A DNA stretch of 64,000 nt from Dactylococcopsis salina PCC 8305 (GCF_000317615.1 NC_019780.1:2501840-2565839); one strand, 5' to 3'; shown: positions 17,775 to 26,266, counted from the first letter of the stretch. Made by a program: numbers and translations. Notes: a model not told the origin generated them from the letters alone.

Positions 17775-17837
17775 TGAATCGTAAACCTGTCGCCGATGAC
17801 TCGATCGCGCCCCCATCCTGCTACGTTATTAGATGAG
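17775..17837 (+). pseudogene. Decayed 63-bp fragment of a ubiB-like gene
   Basis: The stretch AATCGTAAACCTGTCGCC, then CTCGATCGCGC, then GTTATTAGATGAGA matches, with scattered substitutions and a small gap, 18542-18607 inside the ubiB-like gene just downstream (AATCGTGAACCGGTCGCCGC, CTCGATCGCGC, GTTATTAGATGGGG). That region encodes the conserved REPVAAGSIAQTHRARL loop. It is a leftover of a duplicated or lost paralogue. Confidence 0.6.
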
Positions 17838-17841
17838 ATAG

Positions 17842-18060
17842 TCATCCATTAACTTGATTAGAAAACGATCGATTCGGCTTTTTATCTCTTGCTTGGTTAT
17901 CGGCTAAATACTCATCAATCACTTGCTGAAATGATTGTTCTAACTCATCCACTGACAAACCGTCAAAAACGATAACATCTTCAATATTAATCACACGACC
18001 AAAAAACAAACGGTCTTCTTCATCATATTCAATGACAGCTTCATATCCTTTATATTTCAT
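17842..18060 (-). CDS. HicB-like antitoxin, truncated
   Basis: The 72 residues from ATG 18060 hold the partial RNase H-like HicB domain: MKYKGYEAVIEYDEEDRLFF, GRVINIEDVIVFDG and ELEQSFQQVIDEYLADN. HicB proteins of this type normally continue past NRSFSG for about 35 residues with a DNA-binding segment; here the frame stops at NQVNG, right where the ubiB-like scrap begins. It may still bind a toxin but probably cannot autoregulate. Its start overlaps the stop of the remnant upstream (TGATG). Confidence 0.7.
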   Translation of the reverse strand: MKYKGYEAVIEYDEEDRLFFGRVINIEDVIVFDGLSVDELEQSFQQVIDEYLADNQARDKKPNRSFSNQVNG

Positions 18061-18185
18061 CAATCAACTCCTGCTTTAGTTAAAAATTCTCGAATTGCTT
18101 TCACTTGATATCTTTTTAATCTCTCACCCTCCTCAAGCAGACGATCGTTGCGACAAACTGTTATAAGAGGGAAGTAACATTTTTA
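18060..18185 (-). pseudogene. Possible C-terminal remnant of a HicA toxin
   Basis: An open frame without a start codon, bounded upstream by an in-frame TAA, reads LLEEGERLKRYQVKAIREFL then TKAGVD and stops at TGA 18060-18062, sharing one base with the HicB start. The position (just upstream of and coupled to hicB) and the end pattern L-x-x-x-x-V-x-x-I-x-x-x-x-x-x-A-G-V fit the last 25 residues of HicA. The RNA-binding part with the catalytic His is missing. Confidence 0.35.
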
Positions 18186-18205
18186 TATGACACGAGAGAT
18201 AAACT

Positions 18206-19843
18206 GTGGTCTTCCTTACCCAAAACACCAGTCGCCAACGAGAAATTTTAGAAGTTGTTTTCCGCAACGGTTGGGACTATATGCGTCGTCTCCTCACGGT
18301 GGGGAAAGCCGAGTCGCCAGAACTTCCCACTCCCACTGTCCTCCGTAATATCCTAGTGGATTTAGGACCGGTTTACGTGAAGTTTGGACAACTTCTCAGC
18401 ACTCGTCCTGATATTATCCCCCCTAATTATATCGAAGCGCTCACGGCTCTCCAAGCAAATGTTCCTCCTGTTTCTTGGACAAACATCGAAACTCTCTTAC
18501 GGGAACAATTAAAAGCCCCCGTCGATCAGGTGTTCTCGGAATTTAATCGTGAACCGGTCGCCGCGGGCTCGATCGCGCAAACCCATCGTGCTAGGTTATT
18601 AGATGGGGAGGAGGTGGCGGTAAAAGTCCAACGTCCTGGCATTGATCAAATTGTCGAACAGGATATTTCTCTGATTAAAAGCCTAGCGGAATTAGTCGCT
18701 CGTACTGACTTCGGAGAAGATTACGATGTGGTTGCTTTAGCGGAAGAATTTACCAACGCTCTCCGCGCTGAGTTAGATTTTACCCAAGAAGCAACCTACA
18801 CCGATCAATTACGTCGTAACCTTCAAAATAGTAATTGGTATGATCCGAAACAAGTGGTCATTCCCGCGATTAATTGGGAAGTAACTACTCCTAAAATCAT
18901 GGTGATGGAATGGCTAGAAGGCGCTCCCATTTTATCAGCAAAACTCCCCAAAGCTGAAGAAGAAAAACGCCGTCAGGAAGTAACAACGCTTCTTTTTCGC
19001 GTCTTTTTTAAGCAAATTTATATTGATGGTTTTTTCCATGCTGATCCTCATCCTGGCAATGTTTTCTATCTCAATAATGGACAATTAGCTTTAATTGATT
19101 GTGGCATGATTGGGCGACTTGATCCGCGAACCCAACAAATTTTAACTGAAATGTTACTCGCGATTATTGATATTGATGCTCAACGTTGCAGTCAATTAAC
19201 GTTAGAATTATCGGAAAGTTCTAGTGAAGTGAATTTAACCAACTTGGAAAATGATTATGAGCGAATGTTGCGGAAATACTATAATCTCAGCATTTCTCAG
19301 ATCAATTTCAGTGAAGTTTTTTATGAAATTTTAGAGGTTTCCCGTAACAATAAGGTTAAACTTCCTAGTAATATGGGACTCTACGCGAAGAGTTTAGCTA
19401 ACTTAGAAGGAGTCGCCAGAGGATTTAATCCTGATGTTAATCTTCTTGATGAAGTGCGACCGTTGATGACTGATTTATTCCGTAATCAAATTTTAGGAAG
19501 TAATGCGATTCCTACTCTGTTAAGAACAACTTTGGACTTAAAAAGTTTGTCTTTACAAGGTCCGAGACAAATGGAATTATTGCTCGATCGAGTCACGTCG
19601 GAAACCCTCAGTTGGAACTTAAATATCCGAGAATTAGACCCTTTGCGAAGAAGTATTGATGATTCTGCTAACCGACTTTCTTTTAGTGTAATTGTCGCTT
19701 CTTTAATTATTGGTGCGGCGATTATTTCTTCTAACGCACAAACGCCACAATTATCATTAATTAGTAATGTTTTATTTGCGGCTGCTAGTTTTATCGGTTT
19801 CTGGTTATTATTAAGTATCTGGCGATCAGGGCGACTCAAATAA
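18206..19843 (+). CDS. UbiB/ABC1-family atypical kinase
   Basis: A 545-residue member of the UbiB/ABC1K (AarF) family, which supports isoprenoid-quinone metabolism, and in plastids prenyl-lipid and chlorophyll homeostasis. GTG 18206 is the chosen start. The family markers are in order: KFGQLLSTRPDIIP (the KxGQ motif), PVAAGSIAQTHRARL (alanine-rich loop replacing the glycine loop), VAVKVQRPGI (catalytic Lys), ELDFTQEA, GFFHADPHPGN and LALIDCGMIG. Two C-terminal hydrophobic helices (FSVIVASLIIGAAIISS and LISNVLFAAASFIGFWLLL) anchor it in a membrane. Confidence 0.92.
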   Translation: MVFLTQNTSRQREILEVVFRNGWDYMRRLLTVGKAESPELPTPTVLRNILVDLGPVYVKFGQLLSTRPDIIPPNYIEALTALQANVPPVSWTNIETLLREQLKAPVDQVFSEFNREPVAAGSIAQTHRARLLDGEEVAVKVQRPGIDQIVEQDISLIKSLAELVARTDFGEDYDVVALAEEFTNALRAELDFTQEATYTDQLRRNLQNSNWYDPKQVVIPAINWEVTTPKIMVMEWLEGAPILSAKLPKAEEEKRRQEVTTLLFRVFFKQIYIDGFFHADPHPGNVFYLNNGQLALIDCGMIGRLDPRTQQILTEMLLAIIDIDAQRCSQLTLELSESSSEVNLTNLENDYERMLRKYYNLSISQINFSEVFYEILEVSRNNKVKLPSNMGLYAKSLANLEGVARGFNPDVNLLDEVRPLMTDLFRNQILGSNAIPTLLRTTLDLKSLSLQGPRQMELLLDRVTSETLSWNLNIRELDPLRRSIDDSANRLSFSVIVASLIIGAAIISSNAQTPQLSLISNVLFAAASFIGFWLLLSIWRSGRLK

Positions 19844-19857
19844 GAAGAAAAACAATA

Positions 19858-19879
19858 GGGGTGAACCAAAATTCACCCC
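19858..19879 (-). terminator. Hairpin terminator after tRNA-Asp and ubiB-like gene
   Basis: GGGGTGAA, a 6-base loop and TTCACCCC form an 8-bp stem. Reading the minus strand, it is followed by ATTGTTTTTC, a good rho-independent terminator for the tRNA-Asp transcript; for the plus-strand ubiB-like gene the same hairpin lacks a T tract. Confidence 0.75.
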
Positions 19880-19924
19880 CGATTGAAACTTAAAACTCCA
19901 TTGAAAGGTTAGAAGTGAGAGAAC

Positions 19925-19997
19925 GGGACTGACGGGGTTCGAACCCGCAACTTCTGCCGTGACAGGGCAGTGCTCTAACCAGTTGAACTACAGTCCC
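19925..19997 (-). tRNA. tRNA-Asp (anticodon GTC)
   Basis: The minus strand folds into a full cloverleaf: acceptor stem GGGACTG/CAGTCCC, D-arm with GTTCAACTGGTTAGAGC, anticodon loop CTGTCAC giving GTC, T-arm GCGGGTTCGAACCCCGT. The 3' CCA is not encoded, as is common in cyanobacteria. Confidence 0.97.
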
Positions 19998-20061
19998 TTG
20001 CGTTGCATATACAATAGTATCTATTCGATCGGGGTTTGTCAAGGAAAACAGCAAAATTTTT

Positions 20062-20152
20062 TTAAGCCCCCTTAAGAAGGGGGTTTGGGGGATAAATTTA
20101 CTGATCACTGATTGTTGTTGGGTTTCGCTTCACTCCACCCAACCTACTTGGG
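20062..20152. repeat. Two adjacent interspersed repeats
   Basis: First AAGCCCCCTTAAGAAGGGGG-TTTGGGGGAT, a C/G-rich palindrome of the family seen at 163-190; then GTTGGGTTTCGCTTCACTCC-ACCCAACCTACTT, the family also seen at 1326-1395. They lie between tRNA-Asp and ispF. Confidence 0.65.
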
Positions 20153-20206
20153 ATCAGACATTTTTGGGGATAATGGAAAAAGAAAATTAACAACGAGGCG
20201 CGATCG

Positions 20207-20689
20207 ATGGACATTCGAGTTGGCAACGGTTACGATCTGCATCAGTTAGGAGAAAATCGTCCCCTAATCATCGGCGGGGTTAACATTCCTCATCACTTAG
20301 GGTTAGTCGGACACAGTGACGCTGACGTTCTCACTCATGGGATTATGGATGCCATGTTGGGGGCTTTAAGTTTAGGGGATATTGGTCACTATTTCCCCCC
20401 GTCTGACCCAAAATGGAAGGGCGCGGATAGTTTAGAATTATTGCGGGAAGTTAAGAGTCTCCTTGCAGGACAACGCTGGTCAATTGGTAACATAGATGCG
20501 GTAGTGATCGCAGAGAAGCCAAAGCTAAAGCCTCACCTGAAAGCGATGCGCGATCGACTCTCCCAAGTGTTAGAAATTGATCTCGATCGAATTAGTATCA
20601 AAGCCACCACAAACGAGAAAATGGACGCAGTGGGACAAGAAAAAGCGATTGCTAGTTATGCAGTGGTGTTGCTATTTCAGCATGATTAA
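20207..20689 (+). CDS. ispF: 2-C-methyl-D-erythritol 2,4-cyclodiphosphate synthase
   Basis: Cyclises CDP-methylerythritol 2-phosphate to MEcPP in the non-mevalonate isoprenoid pathway. The 160 residues are standard length. [20 protein letters not shown] contains the Asp and His metal ligands, [20 protein letters not shown] the third ligand and active-site wall, and [20 protein letters not shown] the substrate loop. Complete and apparently monocistronic. Confidence 0.97.
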   Translation: MDIRVGNGYDLHQLGENRPLIIGGVNIPHHLGLVGHSDADVLTHGIMDAMLGALSLGDIGHYFPPSDPKWKGADSLELLREVKSLLAGQRWSIGNIDAVVIAEKPKLKPHLKAMRDRLSQVLEIDLDRISIKATTNEKMDAVGQEKAIASYAVVLLFQHD

Positions 20690-20736
20690 TCCCTAGTGGG
20701 TGCTAAAATGAGCGCAGTTACACCTCAACCCTTCCT

Positions 20737-22344
20737 ATGACTACTCTCCATTCAACAACCATTCGCCGTTTACAAAAACTCCCTCAAAGTAATGCTGTTT
20801 GGGAGGGAGACCGAAGAAATCTCAGCACGCTCAATTTTAAGGGACAAGATGAAGAAGACGACAGAGATTGTGTGATGTGGGTCGATGGTTCAGAAGGAAT
20901 GGTGCGAGGAATGGAAATGGTTTCCTCTAACGTCGGGATGGAAGCAGTCGTCCGCACCTTGATTCGATCGATGGAAATGCCACAAGGATATGGGAAACCC
21001 TGTCGTCCCCAAAGAATCGTCGTGCGCGATCGAGAGATACAATTCTTTTTAAGAGGAGTCCTACAAGAATTAGGCATCAAAATCGATCATGTGCGAGAAC
21101 TTCCCTTCATAGACACCCTATTTCAAGGACTAGCAGAAACCAACGAAGAACGACCGCCACTGTTACCCCCTTCTTATCGAGAACCATTGCTGAAAACCGC
21201 TCAAGAAATCTGGGATAATCCGCCTTGGGACTTTTTAGACGATAGCGAAATCATCACCATTGAACTTCATCATTGGGAAACTGAACCGCTTTATGTTTCC
21301 GTGATGGGGATGTTAGGCGCAGAATATGGGGTTTTATTGTATCGTTCCTTTGACTCCCTCAAAACATTTCGCTCACAAATGTTTCAAGGAGAGACAATGG
21401 AAGAGTTAGAAAGTGCCTTTTTGCAACAAGATTGTTGGTTTCTCAACTATGAAATCCCAGAAGACGAAGAAGCAGAGGAACTCAGTTCTGAAGCCGTAGA
21501 ACCGCATTTTGGCAGCGTCAACCCTTATGAAGGATTACGTCCTTTCTTCGGTGAAGATGAAGCCGCAGTGGTTTATGTGGCGCTGAAAGCCTTACAACAG
21601 TTTGTTCAAAGTCATCAATCTGAACTAGAAACAGAATTTGATGAAAAACTAGAAAAGTCCTATCAAATCTCACTCCCTAAAACCATCAAAAAAGACGCAA
21701 CACCAATTACAGTCACCATTTCCACTAACCCAGAACTGGAAGAAGAATTAATTGATTTACTGGATAACCACCCAGAGGAATTAGAAGATATAGAAGAAGC
21801 GGAGTTTTCCTCTCCCATTCAAGAAGATTTAGTTCCGAAAGATTCCTTTCTCACCCTTGGTATGATTACTTGGGATATGATCGCACAAATCCGAAATAAT
21901 CAAAAACAGCTTTATCAGTCTTTAGGTATCTCAGAAAATGGGGACGGAATACCAATTGTTTTAATTCAAACCTCTCGTCCGAAAGCACAAGCAATGATTG
22001 ATCAAATTCAGGAAGCAGGGGGAATACACGGCATCGGCTTTAATATGGGAGAAGACCCCAGTACCGATAGTGTCTATGATTTAGGGATTATTCAAACCAA
22101 TGACGGTGAATTACACTTATTTGGCGAGTTTGATGAAGATGATCCCACTCATATCAATGCGCGACAGCAATGGGAAAAACGTTGTCAACAAACAAAAGGA
22201 TATTGCGGTTTAATTATTGCTAGAGGTTTAAAGGGTGCTTCTAGTGGACAGCCGAAACTACAAGATATGATGGCTTTATTTGAAGCAAAAGCACTCTCTA
22301 CAGAAGAATTAGGCTTAGGGATTTTGCAATTAATGGAATGGTAA
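20737..22344 (+). CDS. Conserved cyanobacterial protein (DUF6930-like)
   Basis: A 535-residue soluble acidic protein. The N-terminal 180 residues (VWEGDRRNLSTLNF, GMEMVSSNVGMEAVVRTLIR, RPQRIVVRDREIQFFLRGVL) are conserved in cyanobacteria and resemble what is named DUF6930; a second part around 170-270 contains WETEPLYVSVMGMLGAEYGV. The C-terminal third (IVLIQTSRPKAQAMIDQIQE) is also conserved. No catalytic motif seen; function unknown. Complete. Confidence 0.65.
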   Translation: MTTLHSTTIRRLQKLPQSNAVWEGDRRNLSTLNFKGQDEEDDRDCVMWVDGSEGMVRGMEMVSSNVGMEAVVRTLIRSMEMPQGYGKPCRPQRIVVRDREIQFFLRGVLQELGIKIDHVRELPFIDTLFQGLAETNEERPPLLPPSYREPLLKTAQEIWDNPPWDFLDDSEIITIELHHWETEPLYVSVMGMLGAEYGVLLYRSFDSLKTFRSQMFQGETMEELESAFLQQDCWFLNYEIPEDEEAEELSSEAVEPHFGSVNPYEGLRPFFGEDEAAVVYVALKALQQFVQSHQSELETEFDEKLEKSYQISLPKTIKKDATPITVTISTNPELEEELIDLLDNHPEELEDIEEAEFSSPIQEDLVPKDSFLTLGMITWDMIAQIRNNQKQLYQSLGISENGDGIPIVLIQTSRPKAQAMIDQIQEAGGIHGIGFNMGEDPSTDSVYDLGIIQTNDGELHLFGEFDEDDPTHINARQQWEKRCQQTKGYCGLIIARGLKGASSGQPKLQDMMALFEAKALSTEELGLGILQLMEW

Positions 22345-22354
22345 ACTTTTTCTC

Positions 22355-22426
22355 CTAGAACAATCGTTCGACAGCAACCGCGACATCAGGAAAGGCTAAG
22401 GGAGAAATGTTCCCACTGGTTAAACT
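22355..22426 (-). pseudogene. Severed C-terminal end of a Uma2-family gene
   Basis: Directly behind the iscB stop the minus strand reads SGNISPLAFPDVAVAVERLF and stops at TAG 22355-22357. This is the standard C-terminus of Uma2 proteins (I-S-P-L-A-F-P-D-x-x-V-x-V-x-x-x-L). It has no start and continues the broken Uma2 gene whose N-terminal part lies at 24034-24535, so the IscB element lies between the two halves. Confidence 0.75.
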
Positions 22427-22442
22427 GCTACCTCCTAATAGA

Positions 22443-23816
22443 CTATTTACTGGACAAGAATTGACTTTTATTGACTTTATAATCATAGCCATCTCTCTTA
22501 AAGACTGATTGAATATGCTTACGGGAGACACTAACCACCTTTCCGTTAACTCTTAAATCGAAACTCCCCTTTGCCCTTACCGTCTTAATCCTTGCGGAAC
22601 GGATTCCTTTGTTCTTCCCTTCTCTGACATGAACGATATCTCCTGTCCTCCAATCTCGCGGAGGATTCTTGGGTTTATATCCTTTTCGAGGAAATCCATA
22701 CTTATTCATTTGGATCATTTGACGACAACCATGACCATTAGCTTGAATTGATAAGATTGATTGAGTCTTAACATACAGAGGATTAGGAGTTGATTTTCCC
22801 ACACACGCGGCATCTAACCAATGTGTCTTAGAAACACCTCTCTGAATGCGATTAAACTTAGTTAATCCTCCTGAACCAGTTTCTACAGGCAATCCTGTCT
22901 GTTGGAGACTTTCATATAATTTCCATCTTGTGGTGTTTACAGCAGTTGCATCCGCTAAGGGCTTTTTAGTTTTAGATTGAATCCTTTTTAACAAGTTTGG
23001 TTTTCCAGAAAGGAAATCTTCAATTTCTTGATTGCCTTTATCTTGATTACATTCATTACAAGCCAAAGTTAAGTTGCTGATTCTATTACTGCCTCCTTTA
23101 CTTTTTGGTTTAATATGTTCAATTTCTAAAGGAACATCTTTGACAGAACAATAAACACACTGTCTTCCCCACTTTTCTAACAAATACTCTCGAACTTCAT
23201 AGCCTTGTAACTCCCCCTGTTGATACTGGATGCAACTAATTTCAGGATTCTCTAGTTTTTGTAAATCAAATCTTACTAATTCTTGAGAAAGTCCTGTTAT
23301 TGGGCAAATTTTAGTTAAGCGATTAACCCACGTCATAGTATTATCAACACGAGATTGAAGGCTAGGAGGCAACCATCCTTCTGGACGTTTGCGATTTAGA
23401 AAACGAGGTTTTCGATAACGAGTTTTGCGATTTCTACGAGAACGTCTGATCGCTCTACGGGAAGTAAGAGCATCTCGAATTTGACTTCCTCGATGGGTTA
23501 ATTCTGCACCCCATAAAACTTGATTATTTTTGAGAATAGCTAACCCTGTTGTTTTAGAACCAGGGTCAATTTTTAGCTGATGTTTATGAGTCACACAATT
23601 TTGTACCCCCGACCCAGCCTGAATTGGATTCAGGCGTGGACAGTGCGGGGCCGGAGCGAAGGTGAGGACATTCCGCACCTCCAAATCTTGCATGATAATG
23701 GTAAAAGGGTAACGACGAAAGACCTTCGCCCGTCCTGCTTTAAGCAATTTTCTGGCTTTAGCAGGATGAGTGGGGTCTAATGGCTGACTGTTTTTATCTA
23801 ATACGAAAACATACAT
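22443..23816 (-). CDS. iscB: IscB RNA-guided nuclease (HNH/RuvC)
   Basis: IscB is the transposon-encoded ancestor of Cas9 and cleaves DNA guided by an omega RNA. The 457 residues show, in order: the PLMP-type N-terminus SQPLDPTHPAKARKLLKAGR, RuvC-I LKIDPGSKTTGLAI (about residue 83), the arginine-rich bridge helix RRAIRRSRRNRKTRYRKPRF, RuvC-II region SQELVRFDLQKLENPEI, the HNH domain CVYCSVKDVPLEIEHIKPKS with CNECNQDKGN, RuvC-III THWLDAACVG, and the C-terminal TAM-interaction/SH3-like part GDIVHVREGKNKGI. All catalytic residues appear present. About 27 extra residues sit before RuvC-I. No TnpA is nearby. Confidence 0.93.
   Translation of the reverse strand: MYVFVLDKNSQPLDPTHPAKARKLLKAGRAKVFRRYPFTIIMQDLEVRNVLTFAPAPHCPRLNPIQAGSGVQNCVTHKHQLKIDPGSKTTGLAILKNNQVLWGAELTHRGSQIRDALTSRRAIRRSRRNRKTRYRKPRFLNRKRPEGWLPPSLQSRVDNTMTWVNRLTKICPITGLSQELVRFDLQKLENPEISCIQYQQGELQGYEVREYLLEKWGRQCVYCSVKDVPLEIEHIKPKSKGGSNRISNLTLACNECNQDKGNQEIEDFLSGKPNLLKRIQSKTKKPLADATAVNTTRWKLYESLQQTGLPVETGSGGLTKFNRIQRGVSKTHWLDAACVGKSTPNPLYVKTQSILSIQANGHGCRQMIQMNKYGFPRKGYKPKNPPRDWRTGDIVHVREGKNKGIRSARIKTVRAKGSFDLRVNGKVVSVSRKHIQSVFKRDGYDYKVNKSQFLSSK
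23598..23681. repeat. In-frame insert with two palindromes inside iscB
   Basis: Between the strand ending DLEVR and THKHQLKIDPGSK the IscB protein carries residues such as LTFAPAPHCPRLNPIQAGSG that I do not expect in the family. The DNA there contains a perfect 8-bp palindrome GCCTGAAT-TGG-ATTCAGGC (23617-23635) and a second inverted pair GTGCGG (23643-23648) / CCGCAC (23673-23678). The insert is more G/C-rich than its surroundings and keeps the frame open. Confidence 0.55.
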
Positions 23817-24020
23817 AATGTAAACTCCGATAAATCGGGTGAAGTGTGCCTCGTCAATGTTATCTAGGCTTGTTAGGCTAATAGCACTGGTATTCTAGAA
23901 TCACTTGAACCTGTTTAACTATCAGCGACAGAGCAGAAGGCTGGCTTGCACCTAAAGGTGTCCTGACCTAAATAACGTAGTCTGCTAAGAGACTTAGACT
24001 GGACTAACCGAACACAATTA
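23817..24020 (-). ncRNA. Omega RNA / HEARO RNA of the IscB element
   Basis: The 200 bp upstream of iscB lack a gene and are rich in local stems on the minus strand: AGTCT...AGACT (about 23979-24000), CACCTTTAGGTG (about 23950-23961) followed by CAAGCCAGCC, and CCGATTTATCGG just before the iscB start. HEARO RNAs are known to lie in this position before HNH nucleases of the IscB family and act as their guide RNA. The exact ends are not resolved; the guide should be at the 5' end, near 24020-24040. Confidence 0.7.
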
Positions 24021-24033
24021 ACACGAATGTCAA

Positions 24034-24535
24034 TTAATGTAAAGTGATTTGGTTAGTCAACCGTGAAGCATAATCTCCTTCCATCGGTTCACGAAAAACA
24101 ATTAATTGCTGATTGAGTAAGTCTCGCACCCAGTATTCTCGGATATTTCCCTCAGCGTAAGTTTGACGCTTCACCTCTAAATCTTTCGCTAAACTACTGT
24201 TGGAAAACTCAATCAACCAGAAGATATTGTCTGGATAAGGATGATGTTGGAGGTATTCTCGTCCTAAAGGCTGAACGATCGCGCTTATCGGGTTCAGGTT
24301 CAGAATAACTGGTTGGTATCGTAATCGGTTTCGCTTCTCGAATCGTAGCGCGATTCCCCAAAAGTTTAGTTAAATAATCTTTGGTTGCGGTGCAATAATA
24401 AGCTGCCGGTTCATCTTCTGGAGACATTTCAACAATCTCCCCATTGAGAAGTTCCACACGCCGATCGTCTAGCAAACCCACTTGAATCATGCGATGATAG
24501 TCGTCGATTGTCCATTTCGCAGTGGTTACATTCAT
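24034..24535 (-). pseudogene. Uma2-family gene, frameshifted and cut by the IscB element
   Basis: From ATG 24535 the frame reads AKWTIDDYHRMIQVGLLDDR and RRVELLNGEIVEMSPEDEPA, the Uma2 N-terminus, to SEPEPD. There a single extra base (near 24283-24290) shifts the frame: the other frame continues AIVQPLGREYLQHHPYPDN, IFWLIEFSNSSLAKDLEVKR and YWVRDLLNQQLIVFREP to LTNQITLH and stop. The missing C-terminus is found at 22355-22426 on the far side of the iscB element. Confidence 0.85.
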
Positions 24536-24624
24536 TACTATTTTTTCGCGTTTTCAACAGCAAACTGTTTCTATTATGCGTCTTTTTTGATCATTAAACA
24601 GCGATAATTGAGACTGATCGGATA

Positions 24625-25794
24625 ATGAGTAGCACAATGATAACGAATCAAACTGAACCAGCATTATTAGTATTAGAAGACGGAACTGTTTTTCGAGGAA
24701 AATCTTTCGGCGCGAAAGGAACAACGATCGGGGAAGTGGTGTTTAATACAGGAATGACAGGCTATCAAGAAGTTTTAACCGATCCCAGTTACCGAGGACA
24801 AATGGTAACGTTCACTTACCCAGAATTAGGAAACACGGGCGTTAACCCAGATGACGAAGAGTCAGATCAGCCTCAAGTGTCTGGTGTCATTGCTCGTAAT
24901 CTGTGTTATTCTCCCAGTAATTATCGATCGCGCTCTTCTCTCCCTGACTATCTCAATCACCATAATGTCATCGGGATTTATGGCATCGACACCCGCGCTC
25001 TCACTCGAATTTTACGCTCTTCTGGAGCAATGAATGGCGCTATCTCTACAGAAATTTTAGGGGAGAAAGAACTGTTAGAAAAAGTCCAAACCGCTCCCAA
25101 AATGCTAGGCTTGAATCTCGTTAACGAAGTCACCACGAAAGAGGTTTACGAATGGAGCGATTCCACCGCAGAAACTTGGGAATTTCGCCCCGTTTTAGCA
25201 CAAAATGACCCGAAACCCTTAACCGTTGTTGCCATTGATTTTGGCATTAAACGCAACATTCTCCGTCGTCTCGCTAGTTATAGCTGTCGCGTTATAGTTG
25301 TTCCCGCGAATACCACTCCCGAAACCATCTATCAATACAATCCTGATGGGATTTTTCTGTCTAATGGTCCCGGCGATCCCGCAGTGGTGAAAGAAGGTAT
25401 CGCAACCACAAAAGCCCTACTAGAAACAGGAACACCGATGTTTGGGATTTGTATGGGACATCAAATTCTCGGATTGTCTTTAGGAGCAGAAACATTTAAA
25501 CTCAAATTCGGACATCGAGGTTTAAATCAACCTGCTGGTTTAGCGCAAACAGTGGAAATTACAAGTCAAAATCACGGTTTTGCTGTTACAGAAACTTCAT
25601 TAAATCCCCAAGTTGAAATCACTCATCTTAACCTAAACGATCGCACCGTTGCTGGTTTGCGCCATAAAACCTTACCCGTGTTTTCCGTTCAATATCATCC
25701 TGAAGCCAGCCCTGGTCCCCATGACGCGGACTATTTATTTGCTCAATTTGTTGCTTCGATGGAGGAACATAAACAGAAAAAAACAACTGCTTAG
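24625..25794 (+). CDS. carA: Carbamoyl-phosphate synthase small subunit
   Basis: Glutaminase subunit that feeds ammonia to CarB for arginine and pyrimidine synthesis. The 389 residues are standard. The N-terminal domain contains [20 protein letters not shown], and the class I amidotransferase domain has FLSNGPGDP, the nucleophile Cys in [20 protein letters not shown] and the catalytic His-x-Glu in [11 protein letters not shown]. No carB in this window. Confidence 0.97.
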   Translation: MSSTMITNQTEPALLVLEDGTVFRGKSFGAKGTTIGEVVFNTGMTGYQEVLTDPSYRGQMVTFTYPELGNTGVNPDDEESDQPQVSGVIARNLCYSPSNYRSRSSLPDYLNHHNVIGIYGIDTRALTRILRSSGAMNGAISTEILGEKELLEKVQTAPKMLGLNLVNEVTTKEVYEWSDSTAETWEFRPVLAQNDPKPLTVVAIDFGIKRNILRRLASYSCRVIVVPANTTPETIYQYNPDGIFLSNGPGDPAVVKEGIATTKALLETGTPMFGICMGHQILGLSLGAETFKLKFGHRGLNQPAGLAQTVEITSQNHGFAVTETSLNPQVEITHLNLNDRTVAGLRHKTLPVFSVQYHPEASPGPHDADYLFAQFVASMEEHKQKKTTA

Positions 25795-25886
25795 TGGTGT
25801 AACTCTGAAACGGGAAAATATGCTAATATACAATATCTGTCTATGGTCATTGAAAGTCGTTACTTGCGAATCGAAAGGAGGGCGTT

Positions 25887-26249
25887 ATTCCTGAACCACT
25901 TAATCTAACCGTCAGTTTGCGCGGAACACGGGAAATAAAAGAGAATTGCCAGATTTTTCGTTTAACTGGTTTACTCGATGCGTTTTCCGAACCCACATTT
26001 GCGAAAGTGATTGCGAAGTGTATTGAAGAAGGACCGAAAAATATTATTTTGGTTCTCTCACAGATTGACTTTGTGGACAGTTCCGGCTTGGGAGCTTTAG
26101 TTCAACTCGTGAAAAAAGCTCAAAATGAAGGAGGGACTTTACAAATTGTTACTAATGCGAGGGTGACACAAACTGTAAAATTAGTACGTTTGGAGAAGTT
26201 TCTCTCTTTACAAAATACTTTAGAAGATGCTTTGAAATCTTTAAATTAG
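25887..26249 (+). CDS. STAS-domain protein (anti-sigma-factor antagonist type), likely ATT start
   Basis: A single STAS domain: IFRLTGLLDAFSEPTFAKVI, GPKNIILVLSQIDFVDSSGL (with the phosphorylatable Ser in DSSGLG) and GALVQLVKKAQNEGG. In partner-switching systems such proteins are phosphorylated by a kinase and reset by a PP2C phosphatase. Homologues, as I recall them, start about ten residues before the first possible TTG (25917), with IPEPLNLTVSLRGT. In that position only ATT 25887 is available, with AAAGGAGGG 5-13 bp upstream and an in-frame stop further up. Start choice is inference. Confidence 0.85.
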   Translation: MPEPLNLTVSLRGTREIKENCQIFRLTGLLDAFSEPTFAKVIAKCIEEGPKNIILVLSQIDFVDSSGLGALVQLVKKAQNEGGTLQIVTNARVTQTVKLVRLEKFLSLQNTLEDALKSLN

Positions 26250-26266
26250 AGGAAAATCGGGCAAAA

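Noticed and set aside
22443..23816. Ordinary HNH homing endonuclease or TnpB
   Set aside because: The order PLMP-type N-terminus, RuvC-I, arginine bridge helix, HNH and RuvC-III, plus the structured RNA upstream, is that of IscB; TnpB lacks HNH.
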